The notes under the pieces were generated by a model, which was not told where the DNA came from, did no database searches, and saw nothing but the letters and a program-made list of their open reading frames with translations. From NCBI GenBank assembly GCA_963753615.1, contig CAVWCW010000019.1, positions 62,001-126,000 of the forward strand: a stretch of DNA of 64,000 nt, written 5' to 3'. Positions 54,455 to 63,533 of this stretch are shown piece by piece. Source of the stretch: CAVWCW01 sp963753615 (GTDB taxonomy: Bacteria > Pseudomonadota > Gammaproteobacteria > Chromatiales > Chromatiaceae). Positions within the stretch are counted from its first letter, which is position 1. Each line of letters starts with the position of its first letter. The translations under genes were made by a program, and so were the position numbers.

Positions 54455-55217
54455 GTGCGTTTCGCCTCGCTCGGCAGCGGCAGCCGGGGTAACGCTACCC
54501 TGGTGGAGGCCGGGGGAGCGCGGGTGTTGGTCGACTGCGGCTTCGCCCTGTGCGAACTGGAACGCCGGTTGGACCTGCTGGGAGTCGACCCGCACAGCCT
54601 CGACGCGGTGCTGATCACCCACGAGCATGCAGACCATATCCGCGGTGTCGGGGCATTGGCCCGGCGCTATGGGTTGCCGGTCTGGGCCAGTGCCGGGACC
54701 CTTGCGTCCGGCCGCTGCGGCAAACTCCCCAACGCGAGGGTCTTCAATAGTCACGGCCAGTACATCGAAATTGAGGGTCTCCAGGTGCGGCCCTATCCGG
54801 TGCCCCACGACGCCCGCGAGCCTTGCCAGTTCCTATTCGCCGCCGACGGTCTTCAGCTGGGCCTGCTCACCGACACCGGCTCCATTACCCAGCACATCGT
54901 CGATTGCCTGAGTGGCTGCGACGGCCTGCTGTTGGAGGCGAATCACGATCCCCAGATGCTGCGCCGCGGCCCCTATCCGCCCCGCTTGCAGGCCAGGGTC
55001 GGCGGCGCCTTCGGCCATCTGAGCAACGAGCAGGCGGCTCAGCTGCTGGCGCGGCTGGACCAAGGCCGGTTGCGTCAGGTCCTGATCGGCCACCTGAGTG
55101 AGAAGAATAACCACCCGAAGGTGGTTCGTGAGCCGACTGCTTGAGGCTGTACCCGACCTTGAATCCCGCCTAACGCTGGCCCGCCAAGACCAAATTACGC
55201 CTTGGATTCCGCTCTAA
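54455..55217 (+). CDS. MBL-fold metallo-hydrolase, YycJ/WalJ-like (one frameshift)
   Basis: A zinc-dependent hydrolase starting at GTG 54455: FASLGSGSRGNATLVEAGGA, the metal motif ITHEHADHIRGV, and GLLTDTGSI with LLEANHD. The first frame ends early after NNHPKVVREPTA. The next frame continues with the family's usual ending, SRLLEAVPDLESRLTLARQD and QITPWIPL, to a TAA at 55215-55217. One extra base around 55122-55127 explains this. Such genes follow bamC in many gammaproteobacteria and are usually followed by purC, which is not found here. Confidence 0.85.
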
Positions 55218-55226
55218 GGAGACGCT

Positions 55227-55380
55227 GCAAAAAGCCCTCCCTGGCTTTTTGCGGCACGGCTTTCGAAAACGCGGTTTCCGAAAGCCTTCATTTTCAGGCG
55301 GTTGGACACCTGAAATAGGCGGGGCATCCTGCCCCGTGCGGGAAACGCGATTGAATCAGCGTTTCCCTAATGCCCCCGCC
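55227..55380. repeat. Cluster of four or five hairpins upstream of the giant gene
   Basis: GCAAAAAGCC-CTCCCT-GGCTTTTTGC (55227-55252); GGCTTTCG with an inner AAAC-GCG-GTTT and CGAAAGCC (55258-55286); TTTCAGG ... CCTGAAA (55292-55315); GGGGCA-TCC-TGCCCC (55321-55335); GGGAAACGC ... GCGTTTCCC (55340-55367). An AGGCGGGG/CCCCGCCT pair could enclose the last two, competing with the fourth. The first may terminate transcription. This fills most of the 356-base gap before the giant gene. Confidence 0.6.
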
Positions 55381-55573
55381 TGGCTCGTAGCGGCGTCCGA
55401 TCCTCCCCGGCGGTGAGCCTCGTCTCACCCAGGCCCCCAAGTTGCATGGTCCGGTGCCCGCCGAAGATTGATTTTTTGGCAAAAAGGTGCGAAGGGTGTA
55501 ATAGTAAACGAAAACCAATCTCAGTCGCGGATCACCGGCTGGCCGGGGTATCCACCCGTAAAAGGACGTCGCA

Positions 55574-58500
55574 TTGGAAGCTGTCTCTCGTATTCGGTTT
55601 TTGCTGTTCTGGCTCGGCTTGAGCTTGTCGACTCCCCTCTCCGCGGGAGATCTGCTGGTATTCTTCGACCTCGACGCCGACCCCGGGAGCGGCTGCGCGG
55701 TGGCGACCAGCGAGGGCAGTTTTGCCGGCGTCGAACGGATCCTGATCACCCGCTACACCGACAGTATGGTCACCGAGGTGGTGCGCAGCGAATGCGTGGA
55801 CCCCCCCACCGACAGCTTCGGGCCAGAGCAATTGGTCAGCCTGGGCGGCTGGCCGGTGGGGCTGGCGCTGGGCAGCGGCGGTTCGGACTTGGTCGAGACC
55901 TTCGTCGAGTTGGCCGATCTCGGGAATCACGCGCCCAGCGCGCGGATTGGCTTCGCAACCCGGGACGCATCCGGCGCCGCCGCCGATGCCATGCTGGGGG
56001 ACGCCGGGGCCGGTTTCCAACTGCTTTTGTTCACGGACGATCCCGCCGCCATTCCGAGTCTGCACCGGCTCGGTCTGCTGCTTCTGGCCCTGTTGTTGGC
56101 GGCGCTCAGCCTCTACGGCATCCGCCGTCACCCCGGAGTCCACAGCCTGGTGCTGATGGTTACGTTGGCCGGAAGCCTGGTCGGTTTGGTTTGGGCTGCT
56201 GTGGCGCCGGACGGAGACCCGAGCGACTGGGACAGTGTCTCCCCGCTGGGAACCGACGCCACCGGAGACGGAGGCGACGATGACTTGGTAGCGGTCTTCG
56301 CCATGGTCGACGGCGGCCGCGTTTGTCTGCGCGCCGATCTATTCTGGAACCAGCCGCCGGCGATCGCCGATCAAGGCTTTTCCATCGACGAGAACAGCCC
56401 CATTGGCACCCCGGTTGGCACCCTTGCTGCCAGCGATCCCGACGTCGGCGACACGCTCGGCTTTGCCGTCACCGGCGGCAGCGGCAACAGCGCCTTCGCG
56501 GTCGATCCTGCGAATGGAGAAATCCGCGTTGCCGACAGCGCCCAGTTGGACTTCGAGACCAACCCCAGCCTGACACTGGACTTGGTAGTAACAGACGGTG
56601 CAGGTCTGCAGGACACGGCCCTGGTCACCATCGATCTCAACGATATCGATGAACCTCCCGCCGCGGTGTCCGACAGCGCCACGGTGGGCGAAGACGACCC
56701 GGCCACCAACATCGACGTACTGGCCAACGACACCGACGTCGACGCTGGCCCCAAGGCCATCGCCAGCGTCACCCAGCCGGCCAACGGCACGGTTGTCAAC
56801 AATGGCACCAACCTCAGCTACCAGCCGAACGCCAATTACTGCAACGACGGCGCCCCGACGGACGACTTCAGCTACACGCTGACGCCGGGCGGCTCCAGCA
56901 CCACGGTGGCGGTGCGTGTTACCTGCGTCGACGACGCCCCGGTCGCTGTTGGCGACAGTGCGGCGGTCGGTGAAGACGTCGCCGCCACCAGCATCAATGT
57001 GCTGGGCAACGACACCGATATCGACGCCGGTCTAAAGACCATTGCCAGCGTCACCCAGCCGGCCAACGGCACGGTGGTCAACAACGGCGGCGACCTGAGC
57101 TACCAGCCCGACCTCGATTACTGCAATGACGGCACGCCGACCGACGATTTCACCTATACGCTCAACGGCGGTTCCACGGCCACGGTGGCGGTCAGCGTCA
57201 GCTGCGTCGATGATGCCCCGGTCGCGGTGGCCGACAGCGCCACGGTCACCGAGGATGCGCCGGCCACCCTCATCGATGTGCTGGGCAACGACACCGACGT
57301 GGACGCCGGCCCGATCGGCATCAGCGGCGTCGCCCAGCCGGCCAACGGCACGGTGGTCAACAACGGCACCAATGTCAGCTACCAGCCGAACGCCGACTAC
57401 TGCAACGACGGCGCGCCCACAGACGACTTCACCTATACCCTGAGCCCCGGTGGCGCGAGCGCGGCGGTGGCGGTCACGGTGGACTGCGTGAACGACCCGC
57501 CGCTCGGCGTCGACGATCCGTTCTGGGCCGCCAGCGGCGCCTTTGAGGTGATCGGCGTGGCCTGCACCGACTGCGCCAGTCCCGCAATCCTGCCTGCCCC
57601 CCGGACGCTGGAAGTCGTGCTCGAAGCCAACATCGCGGTAGCTGCCGGCTACGGGGTAGGGGGGCTGAGCGCCACCGATTTCACCGGCATCGGCGTCAGC
57701 CAGTCGACCAGCACCGCGCTGGCGATCGGCGATCGCCTTACCATTACCCTGACCGGCAGCGCCGAGGCCGATCCGTTCGGCGCCCTGTTCGATCTCTGCG
57801 AGGTCGCCCCGGCCAGCGCGGCCGATCCCTGCGCCGCCGCGCTCAACGCCGTCGGTCTAGGCTTCGGCGCCCGCTTCGCGCCCGCCGGCCCCATCGGCCC
57901 GACGGGCTTCAGCACCGACCAGGCGAGCGCCTTCACCACCGCCAACGTACTGCCCAACGACGTCGACGTCGACGGCGCTGCGCTCAGCGTCACCGGCATC
58001 GACACCACCGGTACGGTAGGCCTGGTGATCAACAACGGCGATGGCAGCTTCACCTATGACCCCAACGCCCAGTTCGACGCCCTGGGCGCGGACGAGACCG
58101 CCCTGGACCGGTTCGCCTACACCGTCGATGACGGCAGCGGCGGCAGCGACACGGCGCTGGTCAGCATTACCGTTATCGGCATCAATGACGCGCCGAGCTT
58201 CACCGATGGCGGCAATGACAGCGTATTGGAAGACGCTGGTGCCCAGACCGTTGCCGGCTGGGCCAGCGCCATCGACGATGGTGACGGCGGCAACCAGACC
58301 CTGACTTTCAATATCACCGCCAATACCGATCCTGGTTTGTTCAGTGCCGGTCCGGCGGTCGATCCGCTCAGCGGCGACCTCACCTACACTCCAGCAGCGG
58401 ACGCCAACGGCAGCGCCAGCATTACTCTGACCCTGTCCGATGACGGCGGTACCGCCGACGGCGGGGTGGATACCTCGCCGGCCGCCAGCTTTACCATTTC

Positions 58501-61500
58501 GGTAACGGCGGTCAACGATGCGCCCAGCTTCGTCGCCGGCGCCGATGTCAGCTATACGGGGTCCGCTGCCCCCCAAACCGTGGTCGGCTGGGCCACGGCT
58601 ATTTCCGCCGGTCCGGCAGACGAGTCGGGACAGACGTTGAGCTTCAATGTCACCGGCAATACGAATGCAGCGCTGTTCAGCGCTGGTCCGGCAGTGGATC
58701 CGGTCACTGGTAATCTCACCTATACCCCGGCCGTCGCCGCAAACGGCACCGCGTCCATCATCTTGGATCTATCGGATGACGGCGGTACGGCCAACGGCGG
58801 CGCAGACACTTCCGCCCCTGCGACCTTTACCATCAGCATTTCCCAAGCAAACCAGGAACCGACTTTCACCGCCGGCGGCGATCAAACGGTGCTTGAGGAC
58901 GCCGGCCCCCAGACGGCGGCCGCCTGGGCCACTAATATCGACGACGGTGATGGCGGCACTCAGACCCTGAGCTTCAATACCACCGGCAACACCAATCCGG
59001 GGTTGTTCAGCGTTCAGCCGGCGGTGAATCCCGGCACCGGCAACTTGACCTTTACCCCCGCGGCGAATGCCAGCGGCAGCGCCATGGTAACCGTGGAGTT
59101 GATGGACGACGGCGGTACCGCCAACGGCGGTGACGATACCTCGCCGCCGGCGAGCTTTACCATCAACGTAACGGCGCAGGACGATCCGCCTGTCACGGTG
59201 GACGATACAGCGACGGTGTCCGAGGACTCCGGAGCGAGCATCATCGACGTGCTGGCCAACGACACCGATGTGGACGCCGGTCCGATCAGCATCAGCGCCG
59301 TCACCCAGCCGGCCAACGGTACCGTGATGATTACCGGCGGCGGCACCGGCCTGACGTACGCACCGGACCCCAACTACTGCAACGACCAGGCCCCGGCCAG
59401 CACGGACGATTTCACCTACACCCTCAGCCCGGGCAGCGGCACCGGCTCGGTGGCGGTCACCGTCAGCTGCGTCAATGATCCGCCGCAGGTTGCCGGCGGC
59501 CCGCTTGCGTTCGCAGTTACCGGCAATGTTCGCATAAGCGTGCCGGCCGCCAACGGTCTGGTGAATTCAGTCACCGTTACCGATACCGCCGACGGCGGCA
59601 CCCCGGCCTTCACCATCGGCGGCACCGTTCCCACCAGCAGCGCCCAGGGCGGCGACCTGAGCCTGTCGGCGGACGGCTCCTTTGCCTACGATCCGCCAGC
59701 GGGCTTTACCGGCAGCGACAGCTTCACTTATCAAGTCTGTGACGACGGCATCCCGGGCAGCGCCTGCAGCGTTGGGGTGACGGTAAATCTGACGGTGAGC
59801 GACCGTATCTGGTTTATCGACAACAGCCAAGGGGCCGCCGGTGACGGGCGCCTGACCTCGCCCTTCAATACCCTGGCGGCCTTCGAGGCGATCAACGGCA
59901 ACGGCGGCGCCACCGACCCGGGCAGCGGTGATAGCATCTTCGTGTACACCGGAAGCGGCAACTATGCGGGTGGCCTGACCCTTGAGGCCAGCCAGTTCCT
60001 GATTGGTCAAGGCGCCGGCTCCACACTGAGCGCCGTTTCCGGCATCACGCTGGCCACATACAGCGACGCCCTGCCGGTCACCGGCGGCACGTCTCCCGTC
60101 ATCGTCAATGCGGCGGGCGATGGCATTGGCCTCGCTACCGGCAACAAACTGCATGGCGTCAATGTCGGCGACACCAGCGGCATCGGGCTCGACGGCAGCG
60201 GATTCGGCAGCCTCGAGGTGCGGGATATGTCGATTCTCGGCACCGGCCGCGTGCTGAGCCTGGTTAACGGCAGCGTCGATGCAGTATTCACCAATCTCTC
60301 AACCGCCAACGCCACCGGTGCCGGTATCAGCCTGGATACGGTGAGCGGCCCGTTCACCGCCAATGGCGGGGCGATTGCCAACGCCAGCGGGGTGGGGGTT
60401 GATCTCAATGCGCTGAGCGGCAACTTCACCTTTGCCGGCAGCATCGCCAACAACGCCGGGCGGGCGGTCGAAGTCACCAACTCTGGGGGGACGCCGGCCA
60501 ACAGCATCGAGTTCAGCGGCGCCCTCGACGAAGACGGCAGCGGCATCCTGCTGGATAACAACGACCAGAACAGCGGCGCCAGCATTACCTTCCGCGGCGG
60601 CCTGCTGCTGGATACCGGCGCCAATACCGCCTTTACCGCAACCAATGGCGGTACCGTCAATGTCTGTGCAACCGCCGATTGCGCCGCCGGTGCGGGGGTG
60701 GTCAACGCCATCGGTACCACCAGCGCACTCAGCAAGACTGCCGTGAATATCAATGGCACGAGCGTTGGTCCCAACGGCGTCAGCTTCCGCAGCATCGATG
60801 TGGATCAGGGCGCCGGCGCTGGCGATACCAGCGCCATTTTGCTCACCAGCACGGGCAGCGGGAGTTTCAGCGTCACCGGCGACGGAACCGCCGGCAGCGG
60901 CGGCAGCATTCAGAACATCACCGATGTCGACGCCATTCGTCTCAGCAATACCGGCGGTCGGGTCAGCTTCAATTACGTGACGATCCAGGACATCGCCGCC
61001 TCCACCGATGCCGGCGACGCGATCCAGACCCTGAGCGGGGTGGACGGGATCCACGGCGAGAACGTCAACGGCGGCCTGACCCTGAATACTACGATCCTGC
61101 GCCGCTTCAGCGACATGGCGGTCAACGGCTCCACCCTGACCGGCGGCCTGGCCACCAACTTCAACGGCCTGGAGATCCGCAACTGCACCCTGGAAGACGC
61201 CAACCGCTTCCATGTGGCCAACCGGGGCGACGACAACAGCGAGGGCCTGGTCCGCATCCAGGGCCTGACCGGCAGCGTCGTCGTGACCGACAGCCTGTTC
61301 CAGGACGGTGGTCGCGGTCTCGATGTCATAACGCCCAGCACGGTAGGAACCCTGGACGCCACCATTCAGGGTAACCAGTTTCTTAATCTGTACAAGGAGT
61401 TCGCCAGCGGCAGCCCGCGTAATGTTGGTGGCCGGGGGCTGAGCATCCAGCTCGAAGGCAGCCACGACGCGGTGGTGCGCATCGGCGATCCGGCGGAGAG

Positions 61501-62383
61501 CGATTTGGTCCTCGGCAACGACTTCACCAACAATATGACCGCCTCTATCGTGGTGTTGGGCAACGGGGGCGGGGGCACGCCTCACAACGGGAATATCGAT
61601 CTGGTGATCCACGGCAGCGACATTCTGGTGGATGATCATACAACTGCCCAGTTGCCACCCGGCAACTTGGTGTTCGATCACCCCCAGGGCGGGGTGTCCC
61701 TGAACCCCGGTGGCGGTACCTACGAGGCCATAGTGTCGGGAAATACTTTTTCCGAGGTAATGAATGCCGCAGGCGGCACCGGTCAGCTCAGCCTGGGCCT
61801 TAGCGGTGGGGCCGCCGAAGCACTGGTCCAGGGCAACTCGTTTATCCGGCCCTGGAACGGTCCGGTGGCTGTGCGTGCCGAGGGCAATACCAGCGCCGAC
61901 GTGCTCTTTGGCGGGACCGCCCTTGGTGACAGCAATATTTACCTGGACGGCTTGGTAGGAGGCCCGGCCGACGACATCGGCTTCGCCAGCCAATCGCCGT
62001 TCCTGCCGTTCCAGGTCAATGTGCGCAACGACGGTGTGCTGGATCTGACCATGGATTCCGAGGCCCTGCCGCAGCACGACAATGTCTTTTCCATTTTCGA
62101 CAACAGCTTCGAGGTGGAGGTGCAAAACCAACCGGGTAATGACCTGGATCTGTACCTCGTGGACAACAGCGGTGACTACGGCTACGGCCTGATCCAGGCC
62201 AACGGCAGCTTCAGACTCTATAGGGGCGCTTCCGCTTCATCGGACCCGATGACCATCATCGCCGATAACAACAATACCGGCGGGGGCGGCAATCCGACCG
62301 CCAGCCCGCCGACGGTGAACACCTTCGGCACCATCACCGCTACCAATACGGCGCCAATCTTGCCGTCGATCACGATTCCTTGA
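55574..62383 (+). CDS. Giant secreted repeat protein with cadherin/Ig-like and beta-helix regions
   Basis: A 2269-residue exported protein starting at TTG 55574 (AAAGGA upstream) with signal peptide LLFWLGLSLSTPLSA. Residues 160-185 read IPSLHRLG, a hydrophobic helix and RR, like the IPTL-CTERM sorting signal but internal; a second hydrophobic helix spans 191-211. Next come a cadherin-like domain (about 260-360), three 93-residue Cys-containing repeats, a unique block, three 110-residue repeats, and a further 93-residue-type repeat near 1206. From about 1410 to the end is a beta-helix-like region (DRIWFIDNSQGAAGDGRLTS). No C-terminal sorting signal is seen. A surface adhesin role is likely but unproven. 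Confidence 0.8.
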   Translation: MEAVSRIRFLLFWLGLSLSTPLSAGDLLVFFDLDADPGSGCAVATSEGSFAGVERILITRYTDSMVTEVVRSECVDPPTDSFGPEQLVSLGGWPVGLALGSGGSDLVETFVELADLGNHAPSARIGFATRDASGAAADAMLGDAGAGFQLLLFTDDPAAIPSLHRLGLLLLALLLAALSLYGIRRHPGVHSLVLMVTLAGSLVGLVWAAVAPDGDPSDWDSVSPLGTDATGDGGDDDLVAVFAMVDGGRVCLRADLFWNQPPAIADQGFSIDENSPIGTPVGTLAASDPDVGDTLGFAVTGGSGNSAFAVDPANGEIRVADSAQLDFETNPSLTLDLVVTDGAGLQDTALVTIDLNDIDEPPAAVSDSATVGEDDPATNIDVLANDTDVDAGPKAIASVTQPANGTVVNNGTNLSYQPNANYCNDGAPTDDFSYTLTPGGSSTTVAVRVTCVDDAPVAVGDSAAVGEDVAATSINVLGNDTDIDAGLKTIASVTQPANGTVVNNGGDLSYQPDLDYCNDGTPTDDFTYTLNGGSTATVAVSVSCVDDAPVAVADSATVTEDAPATLIDVLGNDTDVDAGPIGISGVAQPANGTVVNNGTNVSYQPNADYCNDGAPTDDFTYTLSPGGASAAVAVTVDCVNDPPLGVDDPFWAASGAFEVIGVACTDCASPAILPAPRTLEVVLEANIAVAAGYGVGGLSATDFTGIGVSQSTSTALAIGDRLTITLTGSAEADPFGALFDLCEVAPASAADPCAAALNAVGLGFGARFAPAGPIGPTGFSTDQASAFTTANVLPNDVDVDGAALSVTGIDTTGTVGLVINNGDGSFTYDPNAQFDALGADETALDRFAYTVDDGSGGSDTALVSITVIGINDAPSFTDGGNDSVLEDAGAQTVAGWASAIDDGDGGNQTLTFNITANTDPGLFSAGPAVDPLSGDLTYTPAADANGSASITLTLSDDGGTADGGVDTSPAASFTISVTAVNDAPSFVAGADVSYTGSAAPQTVVGWATAISAGPADESGQTLSFNVTGNTNAALFSAGPAVDPVTGNLTYTPAVAANGTASIILDLSDDGGTANGGADTSAPATFTISISQANQEPTFTAGGDQTVLEDAGPQTAAAWATNIDDGDGGTQTLSFNTTGNTNPGLFSVQPAVNPGTGNLTFTPAANASGSAMVTVELMDDGGTANGGDDTSPPASFTINVTAQDDPPVTVDDTATVSEDSGASIIDVLANDTDVDAGPISISAVTQPANGTVMITGGGTGLTYAPDPNYCNDQAPASTDDFTYTLSPGSGTGSVAVTVSCVNDPPQVAGGPLAFAVTGNVRISVPAANGLVNSVTVTDTADGGTPAFTIGGTVPTSSAQGGDLSLSADGSFAYDPPAGFTGSDSFTYQVCDDGIPGSACSVGVTVNLTVSDRIWFIDNSQGAAGDGRLTSPFNTLAAFEAINGNGGATDPGSGDSIFVYTGSGNYAGGLTLEASQFLIGQGAGSTLSAVSGITLATYSDALPVTGGTSPVIVNAAGDGIGLATGNKLHGVNVGDTSGIGLDGSGFGSLEVRDMSILGTGRVLSLVNGSVDAVFTNLSTANATGAGISLDTVSGPFTANGGAIANASGVGVDLNALSGNFTFAGSIANNAGRAVEVTNSGGTPANSIEFSGALDEDGSGILLDNNDQNSGASITFRGGLLLDTGANTAFTATNGGTVNVCATADCAAGAGVVNAIGTTSALSKTAVNINGTSVGPNGVSFRSIDVDQGAGAGDTSAILLTSTGSGSFSVTGDGTAGSGGSIQNITDVDAIRLSNTGGRVSFNYVTIQDIAASTDAGDAIQTLSGVDGIHGENVNGGLTLNTTILRRFSDMAVNGSTLTGGLATNFNGLEIRNCTLEDANRFHVANRGDDNSEGLVRIQGLTGSVVVTDSLFQDGGRGLDVITPSTVGTLDATIQGNQFLNLYKEFASGSPRNVGGRGLSIQLEGSHDAVVRIGDPAESDLVLGNDFTNNMTASIVVLGNGGGGTPHNGNIDLVIHGSDILVDDHTTAQLPPGNLVFDHPQGGVSLNPGGGTYEAIVSGNTFSEVMNAAGGTGQLSLGLSGGAAEALVQGNSFIRPWNGPVAVRAEGNTSADVLFGGTALGDSNIYLDGLVGGPADDIGFASQSPFLPFQVNVRNDGVLDLTMDSEALPQHDNVFSIFDNSFEVEVQNQPGNDLDLYLVDNSGDYGYGLIQANGSFRLYRGASASSDPMTIIADNNNTGGGGNPTASPPTVNTFGTITATNTAPILPSITIP
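56656..57500 (+). repeat. Three tandem 280-base coding repeats
   Basis: Units start near 56656, 56938 and 57217 and share long near-identical stretches such as the codons for VTQPANGTVVNNG and NYCNDG. Each encodes a Tandem-95/VCBS-like domain with two Cys. A diverged fourth unit is at 59189-59485. The DNA similarity makes this stretch prone to recombination and mis-assembly. Confidence 0.8.
58183..59176 (+). repeat. Three tandem 330-base coding repeats
   Basis: Units near 58183, 58513 and 58846 encode about 110 residues each with the shared pattern APSF, ALDDG-like linker, GLFSAGPAVDP, GNLTYTPA and LSDDGGTANGG. They are a second repeat type within the giant protein, more diverged from each other than the 93-residue type. 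Confidence 0.75.
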
Positions 62384-62455
62384 AGCGGGCTGGACTTTTG
62401 GTCCGGGCTCGGGTTCGTTGGACCGCGTCGAGCAATCTAAAAGGAGGATACGAGT

Positions 62456-62986
62456 ATGTCGGAACCCTTTCTGGCCGAGATCAGGATCGTCGGCTTCAAC
62501 TTTGCGCCCAGGGGCTGGGCCTTTTGCGACGGGCAGATCCTGCCCATTAACCAGAACCAGTCCCTGTATTCGCTGCTCGGAACCACCTACGGCGGCGACG
62601 GGCGCACCAGCTTTGCCTTGCCGGACCTGCGGGGTCGCACCCCGGTCCACGAGGGTCAGTTGCCCGGTGGCGGCTACTATCAACTGGGCCAAAAGTCAGG
62701 GGCGGAGACCCTGGCCCTCACCAGCGCCCAGATGCCGCCCCATACGCACGATCTAGTGGCCACCAACGACAGCGCCACTCTGCCAGGCCCGGCGGGCAAT
62801 CTGCCGGCCACCGCCCCGGCCGCGGTGGGTGAAACCTACAGTTCCGGGAGCGCCGGCTTGACCGCCGCCTTCAATGCCGCCGCCATCGCGCCGGCCGGGG
62901 GTGGCCAGGGCCACGAGAACATGCAGCCCTGCCTGGCGCTGAATTTCTGTATCGCCCTGCAGGGCCTGTTCCCGTCCCGAAACTAA
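62456..62986 (+). CDS. Phage tail collar domain protein 1
   Basis: A 176-residue protein with a strong AAGGAGG site. It starts SEPFLAEIRIVGFNFAPRGW, then FCDGQILPINQNQSLYSLLG and GDGRTSFALPDLRGRTPVHE, the tail collar domain of phage short tail fibres and MdpB-type bacterial proteins. No signal peptide is present. The end PCLALNFCIALQGLFPSRN is typical. It begins 72 bases after the giant gene and is followed by two paralogues. The bacterial role is unknown. Confidence 0.9.
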   Translation: MSEPFLAEIRIVGFNFAPRGWAFCDGQILPINQNQSLYSLLGTTYGGDGRTSFALPDLRGRTPVHEGQLPGGGYYQLGQKSGAETLALTSAQMPPHTHDLVATNDSATLPGPAGNLPATAPAAVGETYSSGSAGLTAAFNAAAIAPAGGGQGHENMQPCLALNFCIALQGLFPSRN

Positions 62987-62996
62987 GGAGCGCGAA

Positions 62997-63518
62997 ATGT
63001 CCGAACCCTTTGTTGGAGAGATCCGCATGTTCGCGGGCAACTTCGCCCCCCGGGGCTGGGCCTATTGCGACGGCCAGTTATTGGCGGTGTCCCAGAACGA
63101 TGCCCTGTTCAGCCTGCTCGGCACCATCTACGGGGGCGACGGGCGCACCACCTTCGGCCTGCCGGACCTGCGCGGGCGCATTCCCATTCATGCCGGTCAG
63201 GGGCCGGGGTTGAGCGACCGCCGGTTGGGCGCCAAGCTGGGCAGCGAGCAGGTAACCCTGACCAACAACGAACTGCCCTCCCATAGCCACGGTTGGCAGG
63301 TGGACAGCGGCAATGCGGGCAATACCAGCCCCGGCAACAACGGCTATGCGGCGACCCTGAACTCGGATCGATACCGGGATACAGCCAGTAATCTGCAGCC
63401 CATGCAAGCAGAGATGGTTTCCCAGGTGGGCGGTTCCCAGCCGCACACCAACCTGATGCCGTTCCTGTGCGTTCATTTCATTATCGCCCTTTTCGGCATC
63501 TATCCGTCCCGCCATTGA
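62997..63518 (+). CDS. Phage tail collar domain protein 2
   Basis: A 173-residue paralogue of the preceding gene, ten bases downstream, with its own AAGGAG site. SEPFVGEIRMFAGNFAPRGW, YCDGQLLAVSQNDALFSLLG and GDGRTTFGLPDLRGRIPIHA are the collar motifs, followed by a Gly/Asn-rich loop and FLCVHFIIALFGIYPSRH. Closer to the third copy than to the first in the N-terminal part (IRMFAGNFAP / IRIFAGNFAP). Confidence 0.9.
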   Translation: MSEPFVGEIRMFAGNFAPRGWAYCDGQLLAVSQNDALFSLLGTIYGGDGRTTFGLPDLRGRIPIHAGQGPGLSDRRLGAKLGSEQVTLTNNELPSHSHGWQVDSGNAGNTSPGNNGYAATLNSDRYRDTASNLQPMQAEMVSQVGGSQPHTNLMPFLCVHFIIALFGIYPSRH

Positions 63519-63533
63519 GCCAAGGAGCCCGCC

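Noticed and set aside
56656..57500. Regular repeats that could be taken for a CRISPR-like array
   Set aside because: Units are about 280 bases, in frame, and encode protein domains; no short repeat-spacer pattern.
60299..62131. 610-residue open frame on the minus strand opposite the giant gene
   Set aside because: Shadow of the repeat-rich plus-strand frame; no ribosome-binding site and low-complexity composition.
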